A DNA stretch of 60,628 bases from Luteibacter yeojuensis (GCF_000964085.1 NZ_JZRB01000017.1:1-60628); one strand, 5' to 3'; shown: positions 27,806 through 37,358, counted from the first letter of the stretch. The notes: generated by a model from the sequence alone, not told the origin. Numbers and translations are program-made.

Positions 27806-29497
27806 ATGTTCCCCGCCATGCACGGCCCCGGCCCCTTCGACCCAACCCGCCGCCGCTTCGTCCAGGGGCTGGCCGTGGCCGGCGTGGGCCTTGCCACGGG
27901 CGTGGTGCGCCCAGCCTGCGCCACGGCGCCGATGCCACGCCCCGCGACATGGCAGGGGCCCGCGTTCCAGCTGGCGGTGCGCGAAGCGGCGGTGGACTTC
28001 ACCGGCCGCGCCCGCACGGCCGTGACGCTCGACGGCAGCGTGCCCGGGCCGACGCTGCGGTGGCGCGAGGGCGACGAGGTAAGCATCGCCATCGACAACC
28101 AGCTCGATACGGTGACCTCGCTGCACTGGCATGGCCTGGTGGTGCCCGCGAACCAGGACGGCGTGCCGGGCCTCAGCTTCGACGGCATCGCGGCGCGGTC
28201 GCGCTTCACCTACCGTTTCACCGCGAAGCAGGCGGGCACGTACTGGTACCACGCGCACAGCCGCTTCCAGGAGCAGAGCGGCCTGTACGGCGCCATCGTC
28301 ATCGAGCCGCGCGCGGGCGAGCGCTACCCGGCCGATCGCGAGCACGTCATCCTCATCAGCGACTGGAGCGACGAAGACCCCGAGCGCCTCTATGCCCGGC
28401 TGCGCACCCGACCGGACATCTACAACTACGGCCAGCCCACGCTGGCGGGCTTGCTGCGCGATGCGCGGGCCAAAGGCTTCCGCGATGCCGTGGCCATGCG
28501 CCGCATGTGGAACCAGATGCGCATGAACCCCACCGACCTCGCTGACGTCTCCGGGGCCACGTACACCTACCTGGTGAACGGCATGGCCCCCGCGGCGAAC
28601 TGGGTGGGTGCGTTCAAGCCGGGCGAGCACGTGCGCCTGCGGCTGGTCAACGGCTCGTCGAACTCCATCTTCGACCTGCGCATACCCGGCCTGCGCATGC
28701 AGGTGGTGGCGGCCGACGGCCAGGACATCGTGCCCGTGGACGTGGACGAGCTGCGCCTCTCCGCCGCCGAGACCTACGACGTCATCGTCGTGCCCACCGA
28801 GGACAAGGCCTACACCGTGTTCGCCCAGTCGATCGACCGCTCCGGTTACGCCCGTGCCACGCTCGCGCCGCGGGCGGGCATGCAGGCGGCGGTGCCCGCG
28901 CTGGATCCGCGCCCGCGCCTCGCCATGCGCGACATGATGGGTGCGATGGGCGACGACGCCACCGACGGCGGCATGGTGATGGCACACCACGCCAGCACCG
29001 AATACGGCCCCAACACCGACATGCACGTGGACATGCCGCGCACGAACCTCGATGACCCAGGCGTGGGCCTGCGCGAGCGCACGCATCGCGTGCTCACGTA
29101 CGCCGACCTGCGCACCGTGGGTGGCGCACTGGATACGCGGGAGCCCTCGCGCACCATCGAGCTGCACCTCACCGGCAACATGGAGCGCTTCGCATGGGGC
29201 TTCGACGGGCAGAAGTATTCCGACGCCAAGCCGATACATTTCCGCCAGGGCGAGCGCCTGCGCATCACCCTGGTGAACGACACGATGATGAACCACCCGA
29301 TCCACCTGCATGGCATGTGGAGCGAGGTAGAGGATGCGCACGGCGCGTTCCAGGTGCGCAAGCACACGGTGAACGTGCAGCCCGCGCAGCAGGTGAGCTA
29401 CGCGGTCACCGCCGATAACCCCGGCCGCTGGGCGTTCCACTGCCACATGCTGTACCACATGGAAGCGGGGATGTTCCGCGAGGTGGTGGTGTCGTGA
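27806..29497 (+). CDS. copA: Copper-resistance multicopper oxidase CopA
   Basis: About 563 residues from the ATG at 27806; an ATG four codons later is equally possible and neither has a clear ribosome binding site. A Tat signal (TRRRFVQGLAVAGVG) sends the folded enzyme to the periplasm. All copper motifs are present: SLHWHGL, YWYHAHSRFQEQSGLYG, NHPIHLHGMW and FHCHMLYHMEAGM at the end. A Met/His-rich loop (near 370-410, MRDMMGAMG, MVMAHH) probably binds extra copper. It oxidises Cu(I) and protects the periplasm. The stop shares GTGA with copB. No copRS sensor pair is adjacent. Confidence 0.95.
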   Translation: MFPAMHGPGPFDPTRRRFVQGLAVAGVGLATGVVRPACATAPMPRPATWQGPAFQLAVREAAVDFTGRARTAVTLDGSVPGPTLRWREGDEVSIAIDNQLDTVTSLHWHGLVVPANQDGVPGLSFDGIAARSRFTYRFTAKQAGTYWYHAHSRFQEQSGLYGAIVIEPRAGERYPADREHVILISDWSDEDPERLYARLRTRPDIYNYGQPTLAGLLRDARAKGFRDAVAMRRMWNQMRMNPTDLADVSGATYTYLVNGMAPAANWVGAFKPGEHVRLRLVNGSSNSIFDLRIPGLRMQVVAADGQDIVPVDVDELRLSAAETYDVIVVPTEDKAYTVFAQSIDRSGYARATLAPRAGMQAAVPALDPRPRLAMRDMMGAMGDDATDGGMVMAHHASTEYGPNTDMHVDMPRTNLDDPGVGLRERTHRVLTYADLRTVGGALDTREPSRTIELHLTGNMERFAWGFDGQKYSDAKPIHFRQGERLRITLVNDTMMNHPIHLHGMWSEVEDAHGAFQVRKHTVNVQPAQQVSYAVTADNPGRWAFHCHMLYHMEAGMFREVVVS

Positions 29498-30450
29498 GGC
29501 GTTGGCTTGCCCTTGCCGTACTGGCCGCATCCGCGCCCTCCGGCGCCGCGGCGCAGCAGATGCCGCCCATGGAAGGCATGGACCATGCCGCGATGGACCA
29601 CGCCACCATGCAGCACGATGCGCCGAAGCAGGGCGCACAACCGGCACCTGCGCAGGATCCGCACGCTGGCCACGACATGGGCGCCATGCACGACATGGGC
29701 TCGATGCCGATGGGCCCCATGCAAGGCGGCAGCGCGCCTGCCGGCGCGCGCAGCCCCGATTACTCCGATGGCATCGCGCCCGCGATGATGCACGGCATGG
29801 CCATGGACGACATGGACGACACGGCGCCTAGCGCGATGCTGCTGCTCGATCGGCTTGAGTCATTCGCGGGGCAGGGTGGCCACGGCCAGTCGTGGGAGGC
29901 CGAAGGCTGGTACGGCAACGACACTAACAAGCTGTGGCTGCGCAGCGAGGGCGAACGCGAAGGTGGCCGCCCGCATGACGGCGACGTGGAAGCGTTCTGG
30001 AGCCACGCCATCGCCACGTTCTGGGATACCCAGCTCGGCGTGCGCAGCGACTTCGGCCAGGGCCCGAAACGGCAGTGGGCGGCATTCGGCGTGCAGGGCC
30101 TGGCGCCGTACTGGTTCGAGCTGGAGGCCACGGCGTACGCGGGGCAGGGCGGGCGCACGGCGGCACGCGTGCGCGCCGAGTACGAACTGCGCATCACGCA
30201 GCGCCTCATCCTGCAGCCCGAGCTCGAGGTGAATGCCTATGGCAAGGATGACGAACGCCGCATGCTGCGCGCGGGCATCTCGTCGGTGGAAGGTGGCCTG
30301 CGCCTGCGCTACGAGTTCACCCGCGCGTTCGCGCCCTACGTGGGCGTGGCGTGGGAGCACCTCACCGGTGGCACCGCCGACCTTGCCAGCGCGCAGGGCC
30401 GCCGTGTCACCGAACGCCGCTGGGTCGCCGGCGTGCGCCTGTGGTTCTGA
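29494..30450 (+). CDS. copB: Copper-resistance outer-membrane protein CopB
   Basis: 318 residues from a GTG overlapping the copA stop by four bases. A signal peptide (1-20) is followed by a Met/His-rich segment (about 22-105: MPPMEGMDHAAMDHATMQH, HDMGAMHDMGSMPMG) that would bind copper, then a CopB beta-barrel domain from about residue 115 (LLLDRLESFAGQGGHGQSWEAEGW, LGVRSDFGQGPKRQWAAFGVQG) ending WVAGVRLWF. It acts with CopA in copper tolerance. It ends seven bases from the convergent SDR gene. Confidence 0.94.
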   Translation: MRRWLALAVLAASAPSGAAAQQMPPMEGMDHAAMDHATMQHDAPKQGAQPAPAQDPHAGHDMGAMHDMGSMPMGPMQGGSAPAGARSPDYSDGIAPAMMHGMAMDDMDDTAPSAMLLLDRLESFAGQGGHGQSWEAEGWYGNDTNKLWLRSEGEREGGRPHDGDVEAFWSHAIATFWDTQLGVRSDFGQGPKRQWAAFGVQGLAPYWFELEATAYAGQGGRTAARVRAEYELRITQRLILQPELEVNAYGKDDERRMLRAGISSVEGGLRLRYEFTRAFAPYVGVAWEHLTGGTADLASAQGRRVTERRWVAGVRLWF

Positions 30451-30457
30451 CGCGCCA

Positions 30458-31144
30458 CTACCAGGGCAGCGTACCGCCGCGGTACGTGACGAAATGCGCG
30501 CCGGCCTTGCCGGCATACGAGGCGATGGCGTCGACGAGGCGGGGGATGCTTTCGTCGACCGACAGCGTGGCCGCATGGCCACCCATGTCGGTCCGCACCC
30601 AGCCGGGGTCCAGCGCCAGCACCGCGCGCCGGTCACCCGCGCGCTCGTTGGCGAAGCTGCGCAGCATCTGGTTCAGCGCGGCCTTGCTCGCGCGGTAAAC
30701 GTTCCAGCCGCCCTGCGTGTTGTTTTCGACGCTGCCGAGGCCCGACGACATGGCGGCGAGCACGCCGCTTGCCGGCACCAGCGATTCGAAGGCCTCCAGC
30801 ACGCGCATGGGGCCGAGCACGTTGGTCACCATTACGTCGATGAACTCCATGTCCGACACCGTGGCGGCGTTCGCGTCGCGATCCTCGGTGGCGATGGCGG
30901 CATTGGCCAGCACCAGGTCGAAGCGCTCGCGCGCCAGCCGCTCGCGCAGGGCGTCGATCTCGGTTTCCTGCGTGATATCCACGCGCTCGACGCGCAGGCG
31001 CCCGCCGTGGCCGTCGCCCAGGGCTGCGGGCGGTTCGCCGCGGACGGTGGCCACGACATGCCAGCCCCGCTGCAGGTAAACCCGCACCAGGGCGAGGCCC
31101 AGGCCACGCGAGGCGCCGATGATGAGAGCGGTGTGCTTTGCCAT
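30458..31144 (-). CDS. Short-chain dehydrogenase/reductase
   Basis: 228 residues. It has an NAD(P)-binding GASRGLGLAL motif at the N-terminus, a LANAAIA segment and the catalytic YRASK (Tyr and Lys) after a conserved serine (SSGLGS). It is a classical single-domain SDR with unknown substrate, similar to C-factor/csgA-like SDRs. It is divergent from the LysR gene at 31232 (87 bp gap), which probably regulates it. Confidence 0.88.
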   Translation of the reverse strand: MAKHTALIIGASRGLGLALVRVYLQRGWHVVATVRGEPPAALGDGHGGRLRVERVDITQETEIDALRERLARERFDLVLANAAIATEDRDANAATVSDMEFIDVMVTNVLGPMRVLEAFESLVPASGVLAAMSSGLGSVENNTQGGWNVYRASKAALNQMLRSFANERAGDRRAVLALDPGWVRTDMGGHAATLSVDESIPRLVDAIASYAGKAGAHFVTYRGGTLPW

Positions 31145-31231
31145 GGGAAGCGATCCTATGCCCGCATGGGCATTGACGATATGCGCCGGGGCGCAGATCT
31201 TTCTTGACCAAACGTCACGAGTTATCCGTCC

Positions 31232-32137
31232 ATGCCCAACGATGGCCGCCTGCTAGGCAATCTCAGCGTCCTGGTTTCCGTGGTGGAAACCGGTAATTTC
31301 GCCCGCGCGGCCGATGCGCTGGGCCTGTCACCCTCGGGCGTGAGCCGCGCCATCGGCCGCCTCGAGGCGCACCTCGGCGTGCGCCTGCTCCAGCGCACCA
31401 CGCGCTCGGTGCACCTCACGGATGAAGGCCAGCGGCTGGTCGAGCAGGTGGGGCCATTGCTCACCGGCATCGAGGAAGCGGCGGTCTCCGCGGCGGGCGA
31501 TGCCCAGGCCGTCCGCGGCCGCCTGCGCGTCAGCCTCGACCCGATGTTCTCGCGGCTGGTGGTGGCGCCGAAGCTGGCGGCGTTCCTCGCGCAGCACCCG
31601 CAGCTGGAGATGGAGATCGTGACGCGCGACGAGCTGGGCGACCTCATCGGCGAGGGCATCGACGTCGCCGTGCGCTTCGGCGTGCCGGAGGCCTCGTCGC
31701 TGGTGGCGCGCAAGCTGCTCGATACCCGCGTGCTCACGGTGGCCGCGCCGTCGTACATCGCCGCGCACGGTGCGCCGCGCACGCCGAAGGACCTGGCATC
31801 GCACGATTGCATCCAGTTCCGCGACCCTGCCACGCGGCGGCCGTACGACTGGGAGTTCCACCGCAAGGGCAAGGTCACTACCGTGGCGACGAAGGGCCCG
31901 CTGCTTGTCGCGGATTCGGCCACCATGTACGGCCTCTGCGTGGCGGGCACGGGCATCGCGCAGGTGCTGGAGGTAAGCGTGCGTGACGCGCTGGACGATG
32001 GCCGCCTGGTGGAGCTGTTCCCCGACCATGCCGAGGAGCTGTTCCCGCTATACGCCTTCTACCCGTCACGCCGCCACGCGCCGCCCAAGGTGCGCGCCTT
32101 CGTCGACTTCTGCGTGGCCATCGCCCGCCGCGCGTGA
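31232..32137 (+). CDS. LysR-family transcriptional regulator
   Basis: 301 residues. An N-terminal winged helix-turn-helix (LLGNLSVLVSVVETGNFARAADALGLSPSGVSRAIGRLEAHLGVRLLQRTTRSVHLTDEG) precedes a LysR substrate-binding domain (GRLRVSLDPMFSRLVVAPKLAAFL ...). It is divergent from an SDR gene, the classical arrangement in which the regulator controls its neighbour. The inducer is unknown. Confidence 0.92.
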   Translation: MPNDGRLLGNLSVLVSVVETGNFARAADALGLSPSGVSRAIGRLEAHLGVRLLQRTTRSVHLTDEGQRLVEQVGPLLTGIEEAAVSAAGDAQAVRGRLRVSLDPMFSRLVVAPKLAAFLAQHPQLEMEIVTRDELGDLIGEGIDVAVRFGVPEASSLVARKLLDTRVLTVAAPSYIAAHGAPRTPKDLASHDCIQFRDPATRRPYDWEFHRKGKVTTVATKGPLLVADSATMYGLCVAGTGIAQVLEVSVRDALDDGRLVELFPDHAEELFPLYAFYPSRRHAPPKVRAFVDFCVAIARRA

Positions 32138-32196
32138 ACGCGGCGTTGACGCCGCCGGTGGTTCGCTCGGCGGACCACCACCCGGGGAGCGCGGCC

Positions 32197-32361
32197 ATGC
32201 CACCTCGCGATACCTACGACGAGCCCACCACGGGCTCCGGCGACCCCACCCACGGCCAGCCGCCAGGGCCCGTCGAGCCCGTCACCACCGGCTCGGGCGA
32301 CCCGCAGCACAAGCGCGATGGCGATGGCGATGTCGAAAACGACGAGGGCGGTTCGACGTAA
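32197..32361 (+). CDS. Small acidic hypothetical protein with a repeated motif
   Basis: 54 residues from the ATG at 32197 (GGGGAGCG upstream). A GTG at 32134, overlapping the LysR stop, would add 21 residues. The sequence is polar, rich in Asp, Gly and Pro, with a repeated TTGSGDP(T/Q)H unit (about 12-20 and 31-39). It is likely unstructured and cytoplasmic. I do not recognise a family. Confidence 0.45.
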   Translation: MPPRDTYDEPTTGSGDPTHGQPPGPVEPVTTGSGDPQHKRDGDGDVENDEGGST

Positions 32362-32389
32362 GGGTGAACCCCACGAAGGAGCCAGCGCC

Positions 32390-32869
32390 ATGAGCCGTCC
32401 ATTCCGCCGCATCACCCCGTTCCTCTGGTTCGATACCCAGGCCGAAGACGCTGCGCAGTTCTACACGGCGATTTTCCCGAACTCGCGGATCAACGCCGTG
32501 AACCACCATTCGGCAGCCTCGGCCCAGGCATCGGGCCGGCCGCAGGGTTCGGTCATGACCGTTGATTTCGAACTCGACGGCGAGCGCGTCACCGGCATGA
32601 ACGGCGGCCCCGTCGTGGCGTTCAACCACGCCATCTCGCTGGTCGTGCACTGCAAGGACCAGGCGGAGATCGACTACTACTGGGCCAGGCTTTCGGCGGG
32701 TGGCGACGCCCAGTTCCAGGCCTGCGGGTGGCTGAAGGACAAATACGGCCTGTCGTGGCAGGTCTGCCCGGACGACATCGACGAGCTGGTGAAGAACCCC
32801 GGCTCGGTGGCGGCCCTCATGCACATGACGAAGATCGACATCGCCGCGATGAAAGCCGCCGCGACCTAG
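32390..32869 (+). CDS. VOC-family protein (PhnB/3-demethylubiquinone methyltransferase-like)
   Basis: 159 residues from an ATG with GAAGGAG upstream. The vicinal-oxygen-chelate fold is shown by ITPFLWFDTQAEDAAQFYTAIFPNSRI, MTVDFELDGERVTGMNGGP and the terminal SWQVCPDDIDELVKNPGSVAALMHMTKIDI, the pattern of the PhnB-like group often labelled 3-demethylubiquinone-9 3-methyltransferase. No methyltransferase fold is present, so that label should not be taken as function. It ends one base before the convergent NmrA-type gene. Confidence 0.88.
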   Translation: MSRPFRRITPFLWFDTQAEDAAQFYTAIFPNSRINAVNHHSAASAQASGRPQGSVMTVDFELDGERVTGMNGGPVVAFNHAISLVVHCKDQAEIDYYWARLSAGGDAQFQACGWLKDKYGLSWQVCPDDIDELVKNPGSVAALMHMTKIDIAAMKAAAT

Positions 32870-32870
32870 G

Positions 32871-33731
32871 TCAGCCCAGCAGCTCGCGCACGAACGCCTG
32901 GTACGTACGTGGCTCGCGGCCCAGCAGGGTGCGCAGCGTGCCGCGTGCGGCGGGCTTGGCGCGCATGCCCTCGCGGTGGAAGCGGGCCAGCATCAGCCGC
33001 AGGTCGTACGCGGCCCATGCCGGCGCGCGCTGGGCGATGGCCGCTTCGGCCGCGTCGAGGTCGTCACCCACGTAGGCCACCTCGCTGCCCAGTGCATCGG
33101 CCCACACCTTCGCGGCCGATTCACCGGTCATGGCCTCGGGCCCCGCGATCTCGATGACTTCCCGCGGCAGCGGGCCGCTGGCCCGGGCGCGACGGAGCAG
33201 GGCGGCGGCCGCGATGTCGGCGATGTCGCGGATATCGATCATCTCGATGCCGACGCTGCCCAGCGCCATGGGGTACAGGCCGTGGGCGGCGGCGTCCTTC
33301 AGCGGCGCGTCGTTCTGCATGAAGTACGAGGGGCGGAGCACGGTGGCCGGCAGGTCGAACTGCTCGATGGCGCGCTCGATCGTGTACTTCACCGTGAAGT
33401 GCGGCACGTCGGTGAAGTTCTCGGCGTTGAGCACCGAGAGGTACACGAAGCGCTGGATGCCGGCGTCGCGGGCCAGGGTGAGCAGGGTCAGGCCCTGGGT
33501 GAGTTCGTCGGCGGTGACGGCATTGAGCAGGAACACGGTGTCGACGCCCTGCAAGGCGGCACGGATCGCGCTCGGGTCGGTGCCGTCGCCGGCCACGGCG
33601 CGGACGCCGGCCGGGCCCTTGTAGGCGTTGGGGTTGCGGGTGAGGGCGCGCACGTCGGCGCCCGCGGCGGCGAGGCGTTCGATGACAGCGGAACCGACGG
33701 CGCCGGTGGCGCCAGTGACGAGGATGCTCAT
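32871..33731 (-). CDS. NmrA-like NAD(P)-binding protein
   Basis: 286 residues from an ATG preceded by AGGTG. It has a Rossmann start MSILVTGATGAVGSAV, then VRALTRNP, LQGVDTVFLLNAV and FVYLSVLNAE, lacking the usual YxxxK of classical SDRs. This is the atypical NmrA/HSCARG-type group, which senses NAD(P) or reduces quinone-like compounds. It is divergent from the LysR gene at 33835, likely its regulator. Confidence 0.88.
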   Translation of the reverse strand: MSILVTGATGAVGSAVIERLAAAGADVRALTRNPNAYKGPAGVRAVAGDGTDPSAIRAALQGVDTVFLLNAVTADELTQGLTLLTLARDAGIQRFVYLSVLNAENFTDVPHFTVKYTIERAIEQFDLPATVLRPSYFMQNDAPLKDAAAHGLYPMALGSVGIEMIDIRDIADIAAAALLRRARASGPLPREVIEIAGPEAMTGESAAKVWADALGSEVAYVGDDLDAAEAAIAQRAPAWAAYDLRLMLARFHREGMRAKPAARGTLRTLLGREPRTYQAFVRELLG

Positions 33732-33834
33732 GGGAAACACCTGTGTGGTTGGGATGGACACAGGTTGCGCGTCTCGCATGCGGTACGATAGCCCGCGAAT
33801 CGGGACATGGCGTCTCGCCAATGGAACACCTGCC

Positions 33835-34731
33835 TTGGACCTACTCGCCCTCGCCGACTTCAACGCCGTCGCCACCCACCGGGGCTTTGGCGCCGCCAGC
33901 CGCGCCACCGGGCGGCCGAAGGCCACGCTATCGCGGCGCGTGCGCGAGCTGGAAGATGCCCTGGGGGTGCGGCTGGTGGAACGCGGCGCGCGGCCGTTCC
34001 GGCTCACGGAAGAGGGCGGCGTGCTGCACGCCGAAACGGCCGGGGTGCTCGGCCATATCGAGCACGTGGCGGCGGACCTGGCGGCAGGCGCCGGTGGCCC
34101 ACGCGGGCGGCTGCGGGTCAGCGTGCCCGTGTTGTTCGCGCAGCGTGGGGTGGGGCGGCTCGCATCGCGTTACGCGGCGATGTACCCCGCGGTGGAACTG
34201 GAGATCGTCGCCGACGATCGCTTCGTGGATCCGCTTGCCGAAGGCTTCGACCTCATCGTGCGCGCCAACCCCAAGCCGACCACCGAGCTCGCCGGCCGCT
34301 GCTTCCTCCGCGACCGCTACATCGTCGCAGCGCGGCCGTCGGTACCGAAGCCGCGCGACGGCGAAGCGTTCCCCGCCATTGTGTTGCCCGCCGTCTCGCG
34401 TGGCGACACCTGGCCACTGGTCGATGGGAAGAAGCGCCTTGCCATCGCACCACGCGCGGTACTGCGCCTGTCGTCGATGTCGATGGTGCACGATGCCGTG
34501 ATGGAAGGCGTCGGCGCGGCGATGCTGCCCGCCTCGCTCATCGCCGCCGCGCTGGCCGATGGCACGCTCACGGCGTGGGGCTACGTCGAAGGCGGCATCA
34601 CTGAAGTGTGGGCGCTCTACCCGCCGCAACGCCACGTCGCACCCAAGGTCTCCGCCTTCGTGAACCTGCTCGTGGACCACTTCAAGGACGCCTCGCCCAC
34701 GCACTTCGAAGAGCTCACCGGCTCGACCTGA
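33835..34731 (+). CDS. LysR-family transcriptional regulator
   Basis: 298 residues from a TTG at 33835, chosen because the protein then begins MDLLALADFNAVATHRGFGAAS, the normal LysR start; an ATG at 33778 would add 19 unrelated residues. The helix-turn-helix (ASRATGRPKATLSRRVRELEDALGVRLVERG) is followed by the effector domain. It faces away from the NmrA-like gene across about 100 bases, suggesting it controls that gene. Confidence 0.9.
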   Translation: MDLLALADFNAVATHRGFGAASRATGRPKATLSRRVRELEDALGVRLVERGARPFRLTEEGGVLHAETAGVLGHIEHVAADLAAGAGGPRGRLRVSVPVLFAQRGVGRLASRYAAMYPAVELEIVADDRFVDPLAEGFDLIVRANPKPTTELAGRCFLRDRYIVAARPSVPKPRDGEAFPAIVLPAVSRGDTWPLVDGKKRLAIAPRAVLRLSSMSMVHDAVMEGVGAAMLPASLIAAALADGTLTAWGYVEGGITEVWALYPPQRHVAPKVSAFVNLLVDHFKDASPTHFEELTGST

Positions 34732-34750
34732 GATTGCGTATTGTCAATTC

Positions 34751-34817
34751 TGTGGGAGCGCGCTTGCGCGCGATAGCACGTTCACGCAAGACACATCGCG
34801 CGCAAGCGCGCTCCCAC
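34751..34817. repeat. REP family 1 pair
   Basis: Left arm 34751-34773 and right arm 34796-34817 are near-perfect inverted copies of the TGTGGGAGCGCGC...GCGCGA unit with a 22-base spacer. It lies 20 bases after the LysR stop and 70 bases before the fucosidase start. Confidence 0.9.
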
Positions 34818-34887
34818 GAACTCGTGTTTGACAGCGCATGCAACGAAGGGTGAAAGTCGCTCGTCATGCCATCGTGGGGAGAGCGTG

Positions 34888-36342
34888 TTGAACCGACGGG
34901 AATTTGCCAAGGCGCTGGCGCTGGCCAGCGTGGCTGGGAGCGGTTTGTGGCCGGCGAAGAACGCCTTCGCACAGGCACCGAAGACGACGAAGGGTGTAGC
35001 GGTCGATCCCGCGAAGCTGCGCGACCTGCAGCAGGCGTTCCTCGAGCTTCGCTTCGGCATGTTCATCCACCTCAACATGGCGACCTTCGAGGAGCGCGAG
35101 TGGGGCGACCCCCTGCTTTCGCCCAAACTCTTCAACCCGAGGCACCTCGACCCCGCGCAATGGGCGCGGGCGGCGAAGTCCGCTGGCATGGGTTACGCGT
35201 GCCTCACCACGAAGCACCACGACGGTTTTTGCCTGTGGCCGACGAAGACAGGCAGCGCCAACGTCATGCAATCGTCGTACCCACGCGACGTGGTGCGCGC
35301 CTATGTCGATGCATTCCGCAAGGCCGGCCTCAAGGTATGCCTGTATTTCTCCATCCTCGACCTGCGCCAGGATATCCGCGCGCGCACCGTCACGCCTGAG
35401 AAGATCGCGCTCATCAAGGCGCAGATCACCGAGCTGCTGACGAACTACGGCCCCCTCACCGCGCTCATCCTCGATGGATGGAACGCGTCGTGGTCGCGCA
35501 TCAGTTACACCGAGTTGCCGTACCGCGAGATCTACGACCTGGTGAAATCGCTGCAGCCCGATTGCCTGCTCACCGACCACAATGCGGGAAGTTACCCAGG
35601 CACAGCGCTGTATTACACCGACATCAAGCAGTACGAGCAGCACGCGGGGCAGAAGATACCGCCCGATAGCCCGGTGCCGTCGCAATCCGGCACCACGCTG
35701 CAAAGCGACTGGTTCTGGAAGCAGGCCTACCCCACGGCCGAGCTCGCTTCGGCAAAGACCATCGTCGAGGACTGGCTGCAACCCTTCAACGCCAACCACT
35801 GCAACCTCATCCTCAACGTGGCGCCCAACCGCGACGGCCGCTTCGACGACAACGCGGTGGCACGCCTCGCCGAGATCGGCCGCCTGTGGAAGCCCGGCGG
35901 CAAGGTCGCCACGATCGAGCGCCAGGTGACGATCACCACGCCCGACCTCGCGGCGGGCAAACCCGCATGGGCCAGCGCCAGCGATGAAGCGGTGGGCCCC
36001 GACCTCGCCTTCGACGACAACTTCCGTACCTACTGGCTGGCCGACCGCGGCAAGACCGAGGGCTGGATCGAAGTGCGGTTCGACGAGGCAACGACGTTCA
36101 ACACAGTGTCGATCGTCGAGCCGCGCGCCGACAAGGATTACGGCGAGGCCAGCCGCATCACGGCGTACAAGGTGCAGGTGGAAGACGGCGGGACGTGGCG
36201 CGATATCGCCGGCGGCGGCACGCCCCTGCCGTACCAGTTCCACGAGTTCACGCCGGTGACGGCGCGGCGCGTTCGGTTGTGGGTTCAGGGCCGCCAGCCG
36301 GGCATCACGGAATTCGGGCTCTACCACGAGCCGCGCCTTTAA
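34888..36342 (+). CDS. Tat-exported alpha-L-fucosidase (GH29) with discoidin domain
   Basis: 484 residues from a TTG at 34888 (GGGGAG six to seven bases upstream; a GTG one codon earlier is possible). A Tat-type signal MNRREFAKALALASVAG leads. The GH29 barrel shows FGMFIHLNMATF, KHHDGFCLWPTK (109-120) and LILDGWN, with Asp196 the likely nucleophile. A C-terminal F5/8 type C (discoidin) domain at about 340-484 (AWASASDEAVGPDLAFDDNFRTYW ... VRLWVQGRQPGITEFGLY) would bind carbohydrate. It probably removes fucose from plant or host glycans in the periplasm or outside. No sugar transporter is adjacent. Confidence 0.9.
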   Translation: MNRREFAKALALASVAGSGLWPAKNAFAQAPKTTKGVAVDPAKLRDLQQAFLELRFGMFIHLNMATFEEREWGDPLLSPKLFNPRHLDPAQWARAAKSAGMGYACLTTKHHDGFCLWPTKTGSANVMQSSYPRDVVRAYVDAFRKAGLKVCLYFSILDLRQDIRARTVTPEKIALIKAQITELLTNYGPLTALILDGWNASWSRISYTELPYREIYDLVKSLQPDCLLTDHNAGSYPGTALYYTDIKQYEQHAGQKIPPDSPVPSQSGTTLQSDWFWKQAYPTAELASAKTIVEDWLQPFNANHCNLILNVAPNRDGRFDDNAVARLAEIGRLWKPGGKVATIERQVTITTPDLAAGKPAWASASDEAVGPDLAFDDNFRTYWLADRGKTEGWIEVRFDEATTFNTVSIVEPRADKDYGEASRITAYKVQVEDGGTWRDIAGGGTPLPYQFHEFTPVTARRVRLWVQGRQPGITEFGLYHEPRL

Positions 36343-36397
36343 ATTCAGGAAGTTGGCCTTATCTTTACCTCCTTGGGCCAAGCCCGGGAGGTGTGAG

Positions 36398-36664
36398 ATG
36401 GCAACCGGTTGGGCGGGCGATACCGCCGTGCAAGACCAGATCGACGCCACCGTGGACGACGCGGTGAAGCGCGCACGCAGCCAGATGAAGCAAGGCCCCG
36501 GCCTCACCCACTGCGAGGAATGCGAGCAACCCATCCCCGAGGCACGCCGCAAGGCCGTGCCCGGCGTACGCCTTTGCGTGGCCTGCCAGGCCGCCGCCGA
36601 TAGCGAGGCATCCGCGCACAGCGGCTACAACCGCCGCGGCAGCAAGGACAGCCAGCTGCGCTGA
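36398..36664 (+). CDS. TraR/DksA-type zinc-finger protein
   Basis: 88 residues from an ATG after GGGAGGTGTG. The C4 zinc finger is CEECEQPIPEARRKAVPGVRLCVACQ (about 39-64). It is short and lacks the long coiled coil with acidic tip of DksA, so it belongs with the YbiI/TraR-like small proteins. These may bind RNA polymerase, but a role without the coiled coil is uncertain. It stands 40 bases before the phosphatase gene. Confidence 0.85.
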   Translation: MATGWAGDTAVQDQIDATVDDAVKRARSQMKQGPGLTHCEECEQPIPEARRKAVPGVRLCVACQAAADSEASAHSGYNRRGSKDSQLR

Positions 36665-36703
36665 GCCTTTAGAATGCGGGGCTCCCCGCGCAGGAACCCC
36701 ACG

Positions 36704-37339
36704 ATGCTCGAACACCTGATCATCTGCCGCCACGGCGAAACCGAATGGAACATCGAACGCCGGGCGCAGGGCCGGGCCGATAGCCCGCTCACCGCCGCCG
36801 GCCTGGAACAGGCCCGCGCACTGGGGCGCGCCCTTGCCGCGCGGGGCATCGAGCACATCGTCTCGTCCACCCTGGGCCGCGCCTTGCACACCGCCGAGAT
36901 CGTGGCGGGCATCACGGGCTGCACGGTGTCGGTCGACGACCGCCTCGTGGAGCGCGCCTTCGGCGAACTCGAGGGGCAGCGGTTCAAGGACATGGCCCTC
37001 GACCCGGTGTGGACCGCCGTCGTGAACTGCACCGACCCCGACGCCACGGCGCCCGGCTCGGAATCCCTGCGCGAGGTGGCGGCGCGCGTGCTCGCCGCGC
37101 TCGATGACGCGCGCAAGCTGCCCTACCGCAGCGTCGCGGTCATCACCCACGGCCAGTCCATTTCGGCGCTGCTGGGCACGCTGCACGACACCACCGATTT
37201 CTCGCGTTTCCGGCACGGCAACTGCGGCTACACGCCCCTGCACGTGCAGGCGGGCGGCTACGGCATCGACGCGTGGAACCTCGACCCGCTGGCGGTGGCC
37301 GAAGCGGAGTCGGTGAGCGCTGTCACAAATCAGAAATAA
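36704..37339 (+). CDS. Histidine phosphatase family protein
   Basis: 211 residues from an ATG with AGGA nine bases upstream. The phosphoglycerate-mutase-like fold has the catalytic LIICRHGETEWN (His near residue 9), RRAQGRADSPLT, and the second histidine in VAVITHGQS. It is most like cofactor-type or broad phosphatases of the GpmB/CobC group. Substrate unknown. The following 72 bases hold a FliA-like promoter for the next gene. Confidence 0.9.
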   Translation: MLEHLIICRHGETEWNIERRAQGRADSPLTAAGLEQARALGRALAARGIEHIVSSTLGRALHTAEIVAGITGCTVSVDDRLVERAFGELEGQRFKDMALDPVWTAVVNCTDPDATAPGSESLREVAARVLAALDDARKLPYRSVAVITHGQSISALLGTLHDTTDFSRFRHGNCGYTPLHVQAGGYGIDAWNLDPLAVAEAESVSAVTNQK

Positions 37340-37358
37340 TTGATTTAGAACGAATTAT

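Noticed and set aside
24877-28545. Very long open frame (over 1200 codons) on the plus strand opposite ligD and the acyltransferase
   Set aside because: It is the antisense shadow of high-GC genes. Its protein is His/Arg/Gly-rich without family motifs, and LigD motifs on the other strand are complete.
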